From Hormiphora californensis (taxonomy: Eukaryota > Ctenophora > Tentaculata > Cydippida > Pleurobrachiidae): a DNA stretch of 64,000 bases. The translations under genes were made by a program, and so were the position numbers. Positions 33,631 through 45,313 of the stretch are shown piece after piece. Position 1 is the first letter of the stretch. Every line of letters begins with the position of its first letter. The notes below the pieces were generated by a model. That model did no database searches, was not told where the DNA came from, and was given only the letters and a program-made list of their open reading frames with translations. The stretch is from NCBI GenBank assembly GCA_020137815.1, contig CM035361.1, forward strand, positions 1,748,024 to 1,812,023. Direction: 5' to 3'.

Positions 33631-35531
33631 ACTCTCTCTCTCTCTCTCTCTTTCTCACTCACTCTCTCTCGCTATGGACAGTCTGTCGATAGGAGCCAGC
33701 CGGGATTATTTCTTTATATGCATGGTGTATATCGAATGTATCCCTTTCTCTATCTATCTTAATCTATCTCTCTCCTCTCTCTCCTTTTCTATATATCTTT
33801 ACCCTTGAGCTTAACCATTTTCACGAACACTATCAAATTGCACGATCAGCACACGGCGTTCACTCCCGTCTCACACACGAACATATACATGCTTGCTCAC
33901 GAACATTTGACCCCGCTTCCACACCCTGCTTTTCAACTAGTCTCTAGGGTGTCGTCATATGCTATGCCAAGAAGTTTAATTGACTATATACTGCTAGTCT
34001 AACTTTCCGTGATTGGTCAAAAAGACATAGAGCACCAGAGATTGGGTGCTTGTAGTATACGGAAGTCCGAGGTCAATTAAATGGCTGCAGAGATGATATC
34101 TGTCAAACTCCACCTCACATGTATGTTATATAGACGCTGTCAGACTTAGCCCGCCTGACCTGCCTTCGTGATTGAAGCAAATAGGGTCAGCAATTGCCTG
34201 ACAGGGTTCACATGATGTGGTGGGGGGTGACAGATATAGGAACGATGAGGAAATAAAAAAAAAAAAAAAAAAAAAAACAAATAATAAACAACACATTTGC
34301 GGAACAATTAATTAATCTCTGATTGTGTATCTGGTGTCTACCTGCAGTAGTGGTAGCTGCCTCCTCGCTGTCAGACGAGGGTCTCTTGTTGGAGCGTCTG
34401 TTGGTTTCTTGAGTTGTTGCAGTGGTGGGGTCAACTGAAATTAATTGCCTTGGATTAATTGATGTTTCAGAGATCAGCCATCAGGTAGCCTAATACACAT
34501 GCAGGTAGCAACTAGCAGGTCAAGTACATGTAACATTTTGGTACCAGTTTAAGAGAAGCATTTCAAACCTGGACTAAGAGGATAAAGATCACAAGAAAAA
34601 TCAGGAGGAAAAGTGAACGGTTCAAGTATTGCTGAAAACTCAAGACCCGTGGTGGCAGGAATTACAACGTCTCGAGTATCCACAAATACCAGATCCTAAA
34701 GAAACAACAATTTAGTTATTGCTCTGAGGGATCTATTAAAGTATAACTCCAATGAACCGGTGTTTACTCTAATTTACCGGAGATCTAGAATGTTTACTCC
34801 AATTCCGGGGATCTAAAAAAGTTTTCACTTTACCGGTAGTATGGTTTTCCCTAGCAAGTCCTGAATTTTGTTTAACCGGGGATCCAGCCACTTCATATCT
34901 TCATCAGCAGGGTAATGTTTATCAGTGAGCAGCACGTGTTCAGGCAAACGTGCTATCTTTTCATACACAGGGAACTTCCTGGGAGAAAGACTTTCAATTA
35001 TAATTAGGTTTGCTAACTTTTAACCACATTTTCAATCATTACATCAAGTGGATGGATAAAAACAAATACCTGAACAGAGCAGCCCCATAGTTAGCAGATT
35101 CCTCAGATTCAATGAGGGTATGGGAAGAGGTGCATTGTTGATTTAAAAACTTTTTTCTCCGATCGAATGCATCCTTGGCCTGATTGTACTCGAGCCGCGG
35201 ATCAAATGTCCTGCCTACCTGTAATGGGTAGGTTATTAGTGACAAACAAACAAATAAGGAAACGCACAAACACACAAACAAACAAACAAACAAACGCACA
35301 TAACAAACGCACAAACAAACAAACAAACAAACAAACAAACAAACAAACAAACAAACAAACAAACAAACAAACAAACAAACAAACAAACAAACAAACAAAC
35401 AAACAAACAAACCAGTGGTTCGAGGGGGATAACAAACAAACACACAAACCAGTGGTTCGAGGGGGATAACAAACAAATAAACAAACCAGTGGTTCGAGGG
35501 GGATGATCACTTCCACCTCGTCATCACACAT
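28901..35531 (-). CDS. Unrecognised acidic, probably nuclear protein (687 residues, 11 exons)
   Basis: Minus-strand exons: 35487-35531 (ATG), 35070-35218, 34834-34978, 34569-34695, 34342-34434, 30920-31244, 30034-30799, 29730-29829, 29474-29546, 29245-29349, 28901-29036 (TGA). All have GT/AG borders and the total closes exactly in frame. The N-terminal ~155 residues look folded (EKIARLPEHVLLTDKHYPAD, LPDLVFVDTRDVVIPATT). Then come a basic nuclear-localisation-like stretch (NIRKRRRLTTEEKDDYHG) and a long acidic, Pro- and Ser-rich middle with two DMEIETTP repeats. The conserved-looking C-terminus contains CLEKFCNCWSGKHHPAC, VEDVYALLRFRYDG and PLIRMAIFTCELRKLL. I do not recognise the family. Domain order suggests a chromatin or nuclear scaffold role, but that is a guess. 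Its first three exons are partly repeated in the duplicated copy to the right. Confidence 0.8.
29063..29188. mobile_element. pogo-like MITE fragment, reverse orientation
   Basis: Terminus at 29188 is GGGGTCCGACTG followed by TA; interior CCGGGCAAAACCCTTTCCCC. The other end stops near a GGAGGATAAATTTCCCCC word without a terminal repeat. It lies in the last intron of the 687-residue gene. Confidence 0.8.
31646..31916. repeat. (CAGT)n microsatellite, about 68 units
   Basis: A near-perfect tetranucleotide array in the large intron. The period-4 unit gives an open frame of repeating Ser-Gln-Ser-Val that should not be taken for a protein. Confidence 0.98.
32886..33066. repeat. (CT)n microsatellite
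   Basis: About 180 bases of CT with rare A interruptions; a second shorter CT array lies at 33567-33675. On the transcribed minus strand these are AG runs. Confidence 0.97.
35258..35486. repeat. (AAAC)n array with repeated exon-end/donor segments
   Basis: A run of AAAC ends at 35411, followed by three copies (with the exon itself) of a segment ACCAGTGGTTCGAGGGGGAT plus AACAAAC. On the minus strand each copy reads as the end of exon 1 of the 687-residue gene with its donor (CCACTG then GTTTGTTTG). The second duplication copy has only one such segment. Confidence 0.92.
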
Positions 35532-36247
35532 CCGGTCCTCTTGTTCTCAGCAACTTCACCCAGAGATCAGGAACTTTTTGTTTTTACCCACAGATATCAA
35601 GTGGCGATTATTATGATACCAGTGTTATTGCCACGGTGATTAGTTATTTAGTTGCCTCATCTGGCCATTATAGATCACACTAGAAAATGAGTTTAGAAGA
35701 ATGAGGTTTGGAAGGTTTGCAAGGTTTCAGTTGGAAACATTAAAACTAATCGTTAACGGAAAATATTACTTTAAATTATTTAATATTTAGAGGATTACAA
35801 TTATAAATATATTACAGTAGATGAGACTAGATCACACTAGAGCCACTCGACCCCAATATTTCTTGGGCGAAATGAAATTAACTTTTCTCGACCCTTCCTA
35901 ACGTCTACCCAACTGCATAACATACAAACATTACAAACACGCGTTAACAACCCTGAAAATGGGCCGGCAAATATTCTGATCTAAAAACGGAGGTTTTACA
36001 TGCTGCATATAATTATGGTAACCATGGTAGCCATGGTAACGAAATTACCCCTCATGGAGGCATCGCGGTAGGTAGGTAGGGGTAATTTCGTTACCAAATG
36101 ATAACCATGGTAACATATAGAATATTTTATATCTACAAATTACAAGCACAGCTACAACTAAAGATATGACCTGGTAACAATAAACAGTTTTTCGAGTTCT
36201 GACAAAAAAGGGCGATCACAGGATATCATCTGTTATCAGATCTGCTA

Positions 36248-39200
36248 TCACTTGTTCTTCTTAAGCAACTGCTCCCGAACGGCAGGATCAATTTCATATC
36301 CCTTGATAAAAGGAATACCAATTCCAACATTATCTTTGTAGTCAACATACTCCCCACGGAAGAATTGAACCAGATAATATTCCTCCTCCTCAATCCTGAG
36401 GAATGGACGATTACTTTGGTTACCATGCAGGGTGTGAACTGCATGTCGTGTTTGCTAGTCGCGAGCGCGCTTGCGAGACAAGCAAACACGTCAAGGTTCA
36501 TTAACAAGCATCCTGCTCAGTCATTTTAGATTTAATACACAATGTAAGGATACCATGTAATAGGTGAGACTCTTGCCGTCACCCTCGTTCAAGTCCCGTG
36601 AAAAACGGAGCAGTACACGCAAACTGATGCCCATTTTCCTCGCGTGACCCCGATTCAGCAGTTTGAGACACCAACTCTTTAGGGGGCCATATCTCAGGAA
36701 CCAGACAAGATAGGAAAAATCGCCGTCTAACGAGGCGTACAGTTTTTAATCTAGTTTACCACTGTACCGGCCGTTTCACTCTCCGACCTAAAACAAAAAT
36801 CGCAACCCCACAAAACTTCAAAATAATGAAATTCGCATCTCGCATGTCGTGTTGCATGTCGTGTTGCATGTCGTGTCATGTTATTGACGCGCTCGCGTTC
36901 AACTCTCACACAGCAGCTGCAGAACATGGCGGGAAACATCGAGGAGTAGAGAGAGGGTCGGTGCCGAATCAAATATTTCTTGATCTTGATCTACTCCATC
37001 TCTCAGCTATCCTACCCCTCATCAACTCGATCTCTCAGCTACCCTACCCCTCATCTACTCCATCTTTCAGCTACCCTACCCCTCATCTACTCCATCTTTC
37101 AGCTACCCTACCCCTTATCTATTCCATCTCTCAGCTACCCTACTCCTCATCTACTCCATCTCTCAGCTTCCCTATTAGGGAAGCATAGAGATGGAAACGA
37201 TTAGGGGTAGGGAATCCCTATCCATAATCTAGTCCATCTCTATGCTTCCCTAGCCCTCATCAACTCCATCTTTCAGCTACCCTACCCCTAATCTAGTCCA
37301 TCTCTCCGCTACCCTACTCCTCATCTACTCCATCTCTCAGCTACCCTACCTCCCATTTACTCCATCTCTCAGCTACCCTACCTCCCATTTACTCCATCTC
37401 TCAGCTTCCCTACCTCCCATTTACTCCATCTCTCAGCTTACCTACCTCCCATTTACTCCATATCTCAGCTTCCCTACCTGCCATTTACTCCATCTTTCAG
37501 ATACCCTACCTCCCATTTACTCCATCTCTCAGCTTACCTACCTCCCATTTACTCCATCTCTCAGCTTCCCTACCTCCCATTTACTCCATCTCTCAGCTTC
37601 CCTACCTCCCATTTACTCCATCTCTCAGCTACCCAACCTCCCATTCACTCCATCTATCAGCTACCCTACCTCCCATTTACTCCATCTCTCAGCTTCCCTA
37701 CCTCCCATTTACTCCATCTCTCAGCTTCCCTACCTCCCATTTACTCCATCTCTCAGCTTACCTACCTCCCATTTACTCCATATCTCAGCTTCCCTACCTG
37801 CCATTTACTCCATCTTTCAGATACCCTACCTCACATTTACTCCATCTCTCAGCTTCCCTACCTCTCATTTAGTACTCCATCTCTCAGCTTCCCTACCTCC
37901 CATTTACTCCATATCTCAGCTACCCAACCTCCCATTCACTCCATCTATCAGCTACCCTACCTCCCATTTACTCCATCTCTCAGCTTCCCTACCTCCCATT
38001 TACTCCATCTCTCAGCTTCCCTACCTCCCATTTACTCCATCCCTCAGCTTCCCTACCTCCCATTTACTCCATCCCTGCCTCCCATTTACTCCATCTCTCA
38101 GCTACCCTACCTCCCATTCACTCCATCTCTCAGCTACCCTACCACCCATTTACTCCATCTCTCAGCTTCCCTACCTCCCATTTACTCCATCCCTCAGCTT
38201 CCCTACCTCCCATTTACTCCATCTCTCAGCTTCCCTACCTCCCATTTACTCCATCCCTCAGCTTCCCTACATCCCATTTACTCCATCTCTCAACTTCCCT
38301 ACCTCCCATTTACTCCATCTCTCAGCTACCCTACCTCCCATTTACTCCATCTCTCAGCTTCCCTACCTCCCATATACTCCATCTTTCAGCTTCCCTACCT
38401 CCCATTTACTCCATCGCTTACCTTCCCTACCTCCCATTTACTCCATCTCTCAGATACCCTACCTCCCATTTACTCCATCTCTCAGCTTACCTACCTCCCA
38501 TTTACTCCATCTCTCAGCTTCCCTACCTCCCATTTACTCCATCTCTCAGCTTCCCTACCTCCCATTTACTCCATCTCAGCTACCCAACCTCCCATTCACT
38601 CCATCTATCAGCTACCCTACCTCCCATTTACTCCATCTCTCAGCTTCCCTACCTCCCATTTACTCCATCTCTCAGCTTCCCTACCTCCCATTTACTCCAT
38701 CTCTCAGCTTACCTACCTCCCATTTACTCCATATCTCAGCTTCCCTACCTGCCATTTACTCCATCTTTCAGATACCCTACCTCACATTTACTCCATCTCT
38801 CAGCTTCCCTACCTCCCATTTACTCCATCGCTTACCTTCCCTACCTCCCATTTACTCCATCTCTCAGCTTCCCTACCTCCCATTTACTCCATCTCTCAGC
38901 TTCCCTACCTCCCATTTACTCCATCTCTCATTTATCCTAACATTCCTACCCCTGAGAGATGGAGTAAATGGGAGGTAGGGAAGCTGAGAGATGGAGTAAA
39001 TGGGAGGTAGGGAAGCTGAGAGATGGAGTAAATGGGAGGTAGGAAAGCTGAGAGATGGAGTAAATGGGTGGTAGGGTAGCTGAGAGATAGAGTAAATGGG
39101 AGGTAGGGAAGCTGAGGATGGAGTAAATGGGAGGTAGGGAAGCTGAGAGATGGAGTAAATGGGAGGTAGGTAAGCTGAGAAATGGAGTAAATGGGAGGTA

Positions 39201-42200
39201 GGGTAGCTGAGAGATGGAGTAAATGGAGGTAGGGTAGCTGAGAGATGGAGTAAATGGGAGGTAGGGAAGCTGAGAGATGGAGTAAATGGGAGGTAGGGTA
39301 GCTGAGAGATGGAGTACTAAATGAGAGGTAGGGAAGCTGAGAAATGGAGTAAATGGGAGGTAGGGAAGCTGAGAGATGGATCAAATGGGAGGTAGGGTAG
39401 CTGAGGGATGGAGTAAATGGGAGGTAGGGAAGCTGAGAGATGGAGTAAATGGGAGGTAGGGTAGCTGAGAGATGGAGTAAATGGGAGGTAGGGAAGCTGA
39501 GAGATGGAGTAAATGGGAGGTAGGGTAGCTGAGAGATGGAGTAAGTAAATGAGAGGTAGGGAAGCTGAGAAATGGAGTAAATGGGAGGTAGGGAAGCTGA
39601 GAGATGGATCAAATGGGAGGTAGGGTAGCTGAGGGATGGAGTAAATGGGAGGTAGGGAAGCTGAGAGATGGAGTAAATGGAAGGTAGGTAAGCTGAGAGA
39701 TGGAGTACTTAAATGGGAGGTAGGGTATCTGAGAGATGGAGTAAATGGCAGGTAGGGAAGCTGAGATATGGAGTAAATGGGAGGTAGGTAAGCTGAGAGA
39801 TGGAGTAAATGGGAGGTAGGGAAGCTGAGAGATGGAGTAAATGGGAGGTAGGGTAGCTGAGAGATGGAGTAAATGGGAGGTAGGGTAGCTGAGAGATGGA
39901 GTAGATGAGGAGTAGGGTAGCGGAGAGATGGACTAGATTAGGGGTAGGCTAGCTGAAAGATGGAGTTGATGAGGGCTAGGGAAGCATAGAGATGGAAACG
40001 ATTATGGATAGGGATTCGTTTCCATCTCTATGCTTCCCTAATAGGGAAGCTGAGAGATGGAGTAGATGAGGAGTAGGGTAGCTGAGAGATGGACTAGATA
40101 AGGGGTAGGGTAGCTGAAAGATGGAGTAGATGAGGGGTAGGGTAGCTGAGAGATCGAGTTGATGAGGGGTAGGATAGCTGAGAGATGGAGTAGATCAAGA
40201 TCAAGAAATATTTGATTCGGCACCGACCCTCTCTCTACTCCTCGATGTTTCCCGCCATGTTCTGCAGCTGCTGTGTGAGAGTTGAACGCGAGCGCGTCAA
40301 TAACATGACACGACATGCAACACGACATGCAACACGACATGCGAGATGCGAATTTCATTATTTTGAAGTTTTGTGGGGTTGCGATTTTTGTTTTAGGTCG
40401 GAGAGTGAAACGGCCGGTACAGTGGTAAACTAGATTAAAAACTGTACGCCTCGTTAGACGGCGATTTTTCCTATCTTGTCTGGTTCCTGAGATATGGCCC
40501 CCTAAAGAGTTGGTGTCTCAAACTGCTGAATCGGGGTCACGCGAGGAAAATGGGCATCAGTTTGCGTGTACTGCTCCGTTTTTCACGGGACTTGAACGAG
40601 GGTGACGGCAAGAGTCTCACCTATTACATGGTATCCTTACATTGTGTATTAAATCTAAAATGACTGAGCAGGATGCTTGTTAATGAACCTTGACGTGTTT
40701 GCTTGTCTCGCAAGCGCGCTCGCGACTAGCAAACACGACATGCAGTTCACACCCTGCCATGGTGATGAGTGAATCTAGTTAACATGGTTGTTATGGTTAC
40801 CATAGTTACCGAGGCTACCGAATAAGGAACTGCTTTTAGAACTGTACAATATTCACACACACATACCTCTCACTAAAGAATCTCCAGGCAGCATAAGCAT
40901 AAGCACAGGTTGACACGGGATTACAGAGGAGCAGCTGGGTTGCGATGGACCAATAGAACCAACCCGCATAGGAGGGGTGTCGCGATATCGCATACACACC
41001 GTTCTGGACAAGCTGAGAAATTGGACATTGGTTAGTTGACTGAATCAATTGATATACTATTCGTAAAACTCCCCGAAAACAATGTATGTCACTAATTGTG
41101 TGGCTCCCACTGCATTATATTTCAGAGCGCACTATGTGAAGGTTCGGCAGATCAAATCACCAAACCCTCCCCAACTTTATATATAAAATACAATGGTAAT
41201 AAACCTCCCCAACTTTAATTATAAAATACAATGGTACTAAACCTCCCTCACCTTGTGGTCCTCGTTCTTAGTGTCCTGGACGATGTGATCAAAGTTTTCC
41301 GCTGCCGTTATCATGGCCAACTTCCTGACCGCATCTCCCGCTATCATTACCACCCCTCCTGTCCAGTATATCGGCTGAAATAAAGAGGGGTGGAGGGGTT
41401 AAAAAGTGAGATTGATCATGTTGTATTAGAAGGGGGGGTATAACTGTAGATTAAATGAACAAATAAACTATTGTATGTACAAACTAACTTATCTCCTAAA
41501 CTCTCAATTAAGAGATCTGAGCAAGAATTCATCTCCTAAAACAACACACAAAAAAACAAAATCTAATACGTACCGCGTAAAACTTGTATCCAGGGCCAAG
41601 GTTGACGAAAGTGACCAGGTACTCAAAAAGTCCAACTACCAGTGCTATATGGTAGGCAGTAGAGTGGTTGAGAAGGAAGGAATCGTAGGAGAGCTTGTGT
41701 TCTTTAAATAACGCTGGAAAGATAATATGTTGATTGCAGATTGAGAAAGAGAGAAGTTGCCCTGCGCTGTGGGGCACTGAAAACCTCTGCGATGAATGGG
41801 TCTTTTGAGAGCGGGAAAAAGACAATACCTGTTAGAAGGTACTCGGAGATGTGGAAAAATGACAGTCCAACCAGATAACAACCAAGCTGCTTGTGATGGT
41901 CAGTATACCACGACACAATTAATCCTGGATAATAATGGTGTAATGATTAATTGCTTCATAAATATTGTTCTAATATTTGTCTTCCGTCACGGGGCAGCTG
42001 TAGCAGTGAGAGATAGTCGAGCAAGGCAAACTACAATGATCGATTTATCGAAACACAATTGTTGTGACTATGACCTAAAACCCACTCACCTGCTGACCCC
42101 ACTGCACCAATAAAGTAACCTCTGTACACTATGCCATGTTCCCTCGGTAGGGCCAGGGAAAACAGAGGTGCTATACTAAACAAAATACCAAATGTGTACC

Positions 42201-42456
42201 AGATTGCGTTGGCCTGAAATGAAAACAAACTGTTTATTTCAAACATACCCTTGATAATCATCAACGGGGGAATGTCAAGGCTACATCGATGTGTAATAGT
42301 TGAGCTAGGAAATCACAGGGATCATGAGTATTCTTTTATGAACTGTCTTATTAAACCTCTCCCTCTTGTACTCACATCTTTTGAGATAAGGAGAAGAACA
42401 CACAATATTGGATTTAAGTAGGATATTAGTGCTATAGAGAAGTTCCTACACGCCAT
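36248..42456 (-). CDS. ICMT: Protein-S-isoprenylcysteine O-methyltransferase, copy 1
   Basis: This ER membrane enzyme methylates the terminal prenylcysteine of CAAX proteins such as Ras and Rho, using S-adenosylmethionine. Minus-strand exons: 42376-42456 (ATG), 42090-42213, 41829-41924, 41574-41713, 41252-41374, 40867-41012, 36248-36395 (TGA). They join in frame to 285 residues, the usual animal length. Motifs: several membrane segments; SFFHISEYLLT; YDSFLLNHS; the family-defining GVYAISRHPSYAGWFYWS; LLLCNPVS; WRFFSERIEEEEYYLVQFF; and GIPFIKGYE. A splice acceptor before 42464 suggests a 5' UTR exon. The last intron holds a 4.3-kb foldback element only 32 bases upstream of the final exon's acceptor side; without it this intron would be about 140 bases. 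Confidence 0.96.
36428..40756. mobile_element. Giant foldback element in ICMT intron, copy 1 (4.33 kb)
   Basis: Termini CAGGGTGTGAACTGCATG and its complement, flanked by a CCATG direct repeat (36423-36427, 40757-40761). Each arm has an outer unique part of about 560 bases, then a long array of a ~32-bp unit (CTCCATCTCTCAGCTTCCCT plus ACCTCCCATTTA). The array reverses orientation at a short centre near 38931-38955. Small nested palindromes lie at about 37165-37260 and 39975-40055. No transposase is encoded; the open frames in the arms are repeat translations. The structure is like foldback/Galileo-type elements, but the family is not identified. Confidence 0.93.
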
Positions 42457-42734
42457 AACTATCCTGGAGTGGAAAGATGAATCGGTAAAATTGCCCCGTC
42501 ACCGGTGCCAGACGGTCTTGAGAAAAAGTGGTTTGAAACATATTTGAAATAGAAACGACTTTAATTGGTATACTTTGAAGGCCCCTGAGACGCAATAGAG
42601 GACTGTAGCTCATGCCAGAGAGCTCGTAATTAGAAGATCATAACTTTTTTAAATGTTGAAGAAAGCAAACTTTTAAAAACTTTCGCGAAATTATGGTTTT
42701 TTTGTCATCATCATCATCATCAATTAACATTATA

Positions 42735-44066
42735 GGCCGGTCATATGACGTTTTTTTCTCGGCGTAAAAGTTGTAAATCTAATTCCACTTCTATGGCACT
42801 CTAATAGGTCCCTAGAACCACCAAAAAAATTCACCGCACTCTACGCGGTGGAGAACTTGACTTAATTGGGCCTAATTGGTTACAGGGTACTTTCAGCCTG
42901 AAGCCAACACCGTAAGTGCCCTTAGAGTAGGAGTAGAGAAAAAAAACAAGGGCACTTAAGTGATCAGCGCCCACACATTAGTGGGGGTAGGGTGCTGGAA
43001 TTAAGTCTCTATCTCATCCCGTTAATTAGATAATTGATAATTAGATGCGCACATAGCCGTTTTATGGTTTATACGGTAAAAACCATCTTAGGAAACGAGT
43101 AGAGAAAAAAACCAAGGGCACTAAAGTGTTCAGCGACCTCACATTAGTGGGGGTAGGTGCTGGAATTAAGTCTCTATCTCATCTGGATAATTAGATAATT
43201 GGTTAATTAGATGCGCACATAGCCGTTTTTGGCCATATGGCTATATCCACTTAGGAGAGGCGTAGAGACTTTTTACAGGCGCCATTTTGTAGGCAATGGC
43301 CAAGTTATGGGGGGTCTTCGTCGGACTTTTAAAAGCTCTATCTCTACCGTTTAAGCCGTTATTAGGCTTTAAAGGCGCTCAAAATGAGCTAAAAAACGGT
43401 AAAAAGCCCGATTTTGAGCACCTTTAAAGCCTAATAACGGCTAAACGGTTAGAGATAGAGCTTAAAAGTCCGACGAAGACCCCCCATAACTTGGCCATTG
43501 CCTACAAAATGGCGCCTGTAAAAAGTCTCTACGCCTCTCCTAAGTGGATATAGCCATATGGCCAAAAACGGCTATGTGCGCATCTAATTAACCAATTATC
43601 TAATTATCCAGATGAGATAGAGACTTAATTCCAGCACCTACCCCCACTAATGTGAGGTCGCTGAACACTTTAGTGCCCTTGGTTTTTTCTCTACTCGTTT
43701 CCTAAGATGGTTTTTACCGTATAACCATAAAACGGCTATGTGCGCATCTAATTATTCAATTATCTAATTAACGGGATGAGATAGAGACTTAATTCCAGCA
43801 CCTACCCCCACTAATGTGTGGGCGCTGATCACTTAAGTGCCCTTGTTTTTTTCTCTACTCCTACTCTAAGGGCACTTACGGTGTTGGCTTCAGGCTGAAA
43901 GTACCCTGTAACCAATTAGGCCCAATTAAGTCAAGTTCTCCACCGCGTAGAGTGCGGTGAATTTTTTTGGTGGTTCTAGGGACCTATTAGAGTGCCATAG
44001 AAGTGGAATTAGATTTACAACTTGAACGCCGATTTTTGATCTACTTTCGACATCATATGACTGGCC
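42735..44066. mobile_element. 1.33-kb palindromic element upstream of ICMT, copy 1
   Basis: Arms begin GGCCGGTCATATGACG and end TCATATGACTGGCC, flanked by TA. Arms of about 630 bases are close inverted copies with a centre near 43390. Arms contain internal near-repeats around ATGCGCACATAGCCGTTTT and GGAATTAAGTCTCTATCTCA. No transposase. It lies about 280 bases upstream of the first ICMT coding exon. Confidence 0.88.
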
Positions 44067-44213
44067 TATTAAATATACCGCTTTATAGCATATTGGTAAG
44101 ATATCACTTAAAAAAGAAAAAACTTAACGGATAACTTCCTGCTTTCAAAAGCGGTTTTACTCTATTTGATCAATAAATCAGAGTCCATGAGCTAGTAGTG
44201 TTTATACAAATGT

Positions 44214-44800
44214 TCAAATGTCCCTTGGTGCTTCTAACACCCTCTTTCCACGGATTATGAAGTAGGTTCCAGGGGACTGCTTTACCTTCTCCTTCAGTTC
44301 AACAACAAGCTTTTTCCGTTCATTCCGTTCTTCTACTGTTCTATCAGGAGATATAAAGACTTTGCCAAACTTGTCGTTCCCTTTCAGCAGGGATTTCTTC
44401 GACAGGATTGAAATTTGAGCTTCTCTGCTCCTCAGCACGACTTTCACAGGTCTTGCCGATGAGGACTGCTTTCCCAAGCGCTCGGCGGATTGCACTTTCG
44501 GAGCCTCTTCAAGCTCACCAAAAAGAGACTTAATTTGAGTTTCAAGCTTCTCACCATTTACATTGTCTTTCAACTCTTCCAATCCATGGATGATGATGTT
44601 ACACCCACGGTCCTCCGATGCTGCCACGATTGCCGATTGAATCTTCTTTGGAGCCAGGGCCGAGGCACACTCTTTCTCCAAAACGGCTGCAAAGCTCTCA
44701 TTTCCTGTTGTGCTGTTGACTGCACAGCTGTTATCTCAACCTTCCTCTTCTCAAGTAATTGCCTCTGGATTTTCAGGAGCTCCTCTTGTGCAGCCACTAG
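44214..44800 (-). pseudogene. LINE ORF1 fragment, truncated by the duplication junction
   Basis: Nearly identical to the 3' part of the ORF1 at 53980-54972. The 5' end is cut at the junction at 44800. A one-base deletion relative to the other copy near 44698 (AGCTCTCATT versus AGCTCTTCATT) shifts the frame. Stop codon at the same place as in the intact copy. Confidence 0.9.
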
Positions 44801-44806
44801 TGTTGA

Positions 44807-45313
44807 TTTTCATACACAGGGAACTTCCTGGGAGAAAGACTTTCAATTATAATTAGGTTTGCTAACTTTTAACCACATTTTCAATCATTACATCAAGTGG
44901 ATGGATAAAAACAAATACCTGAACAGAGCAGCCCCATAGTTAGCAGATTCCTCAGATTCAATGAGGGTATGGGAAGAGGTGCATTGTTGATTTAAAAACT
45001 TTTTTCTCCGATCGAATGCATCCTTGGCCTGATTGTACTCGAGCCGCGGATCAAATGTCCTGCCTACCTGTAATGGGTAGGTTATTAGGGACAAACAAAC
45101 AAATAAGGAAACGCACAAACACACAAACAAACGCACAAACAAACGCACAAACAAACGCACAAACAAACAAACAAACAAACAAACAAACAAACAAACAAAC
45201 AAACAAACAAACAAACAAACAAACAAACAAACAAATAAACAAACAAACAAACAAACAAACACACAAACCAGTGGTTCGAGGGGGATGATCACTTCCACCT
45301 CGTCATCACACAT
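44807..45313 (-). pseudogene. 5' fragment of the 687-residue gene (duplicate)
   Basis: Carries copies of exon 1 (45269-45313, ATG retained), exon 2 (44919-45067) and the first about 20 bases of exon 3 (to 44827), then is cut at the junction and runs into LINE sequence. It encodes at most the first ~70 residues, so it should be non-functional unless the duplication is an assembly artefact. Confidence 0.88.

Larger units (their letters stand above)
31245..34341. other. 3.1-kb intron of the 687-residue gene
   Basis: No second gene recognised. It holds a CAGT array, two CT arrays, an A run (about 34253-34277) and a GGGGATAT / GAGGTGCCAT sequence repeated near 32370-32420 and 32465-32510. Open frames here are repeat artefacts. 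Confidence 0.6.
34957..44800 (+). repeat. Tandem segmental duplication, copy 1 (~9.84 kb)
   Basis: From TTTTCATACACAGGG to CTTGTGCAGCCACTAG, matching 44807-54567 along its whole length in the same order and orientation, with scattered substitutions and small indels. Contains the first exons of the 687-residue gene, ICMT with its foldback intron, a TA-flanked palindrome and a LINE ORF1 fragment cut at the junction. A six-base filler TGTTGA (44801-44806) separates the copies. Confidence 0.97.

Noticed and set aside
35202-35531. Cys/Leu/Phe/Val-repeat open frames on the minus strand
   Set aside because: They read through the donor of exon 1 into an AAAC/GTTT array. Only the first 15 residues are likely coding.
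36826-37204. Open frames repeated four times in the foldback arms
   Set aside because: They occur in both arms and both duplicates in inverted orientation with no domain; chance frames in a non-coding element.
38932-39612. 226-residue repeat protein (and the matching frame at 48716-49384)
   Set aside because: It is the translation of the ~32-bp tandem units in the foldback arm. The same repeat is open in several frames because of its composition.
41475-41711. Plus-strand frames across the ICMT region
   Set aside because: They are antisense shadows of ICMT exons and introns.
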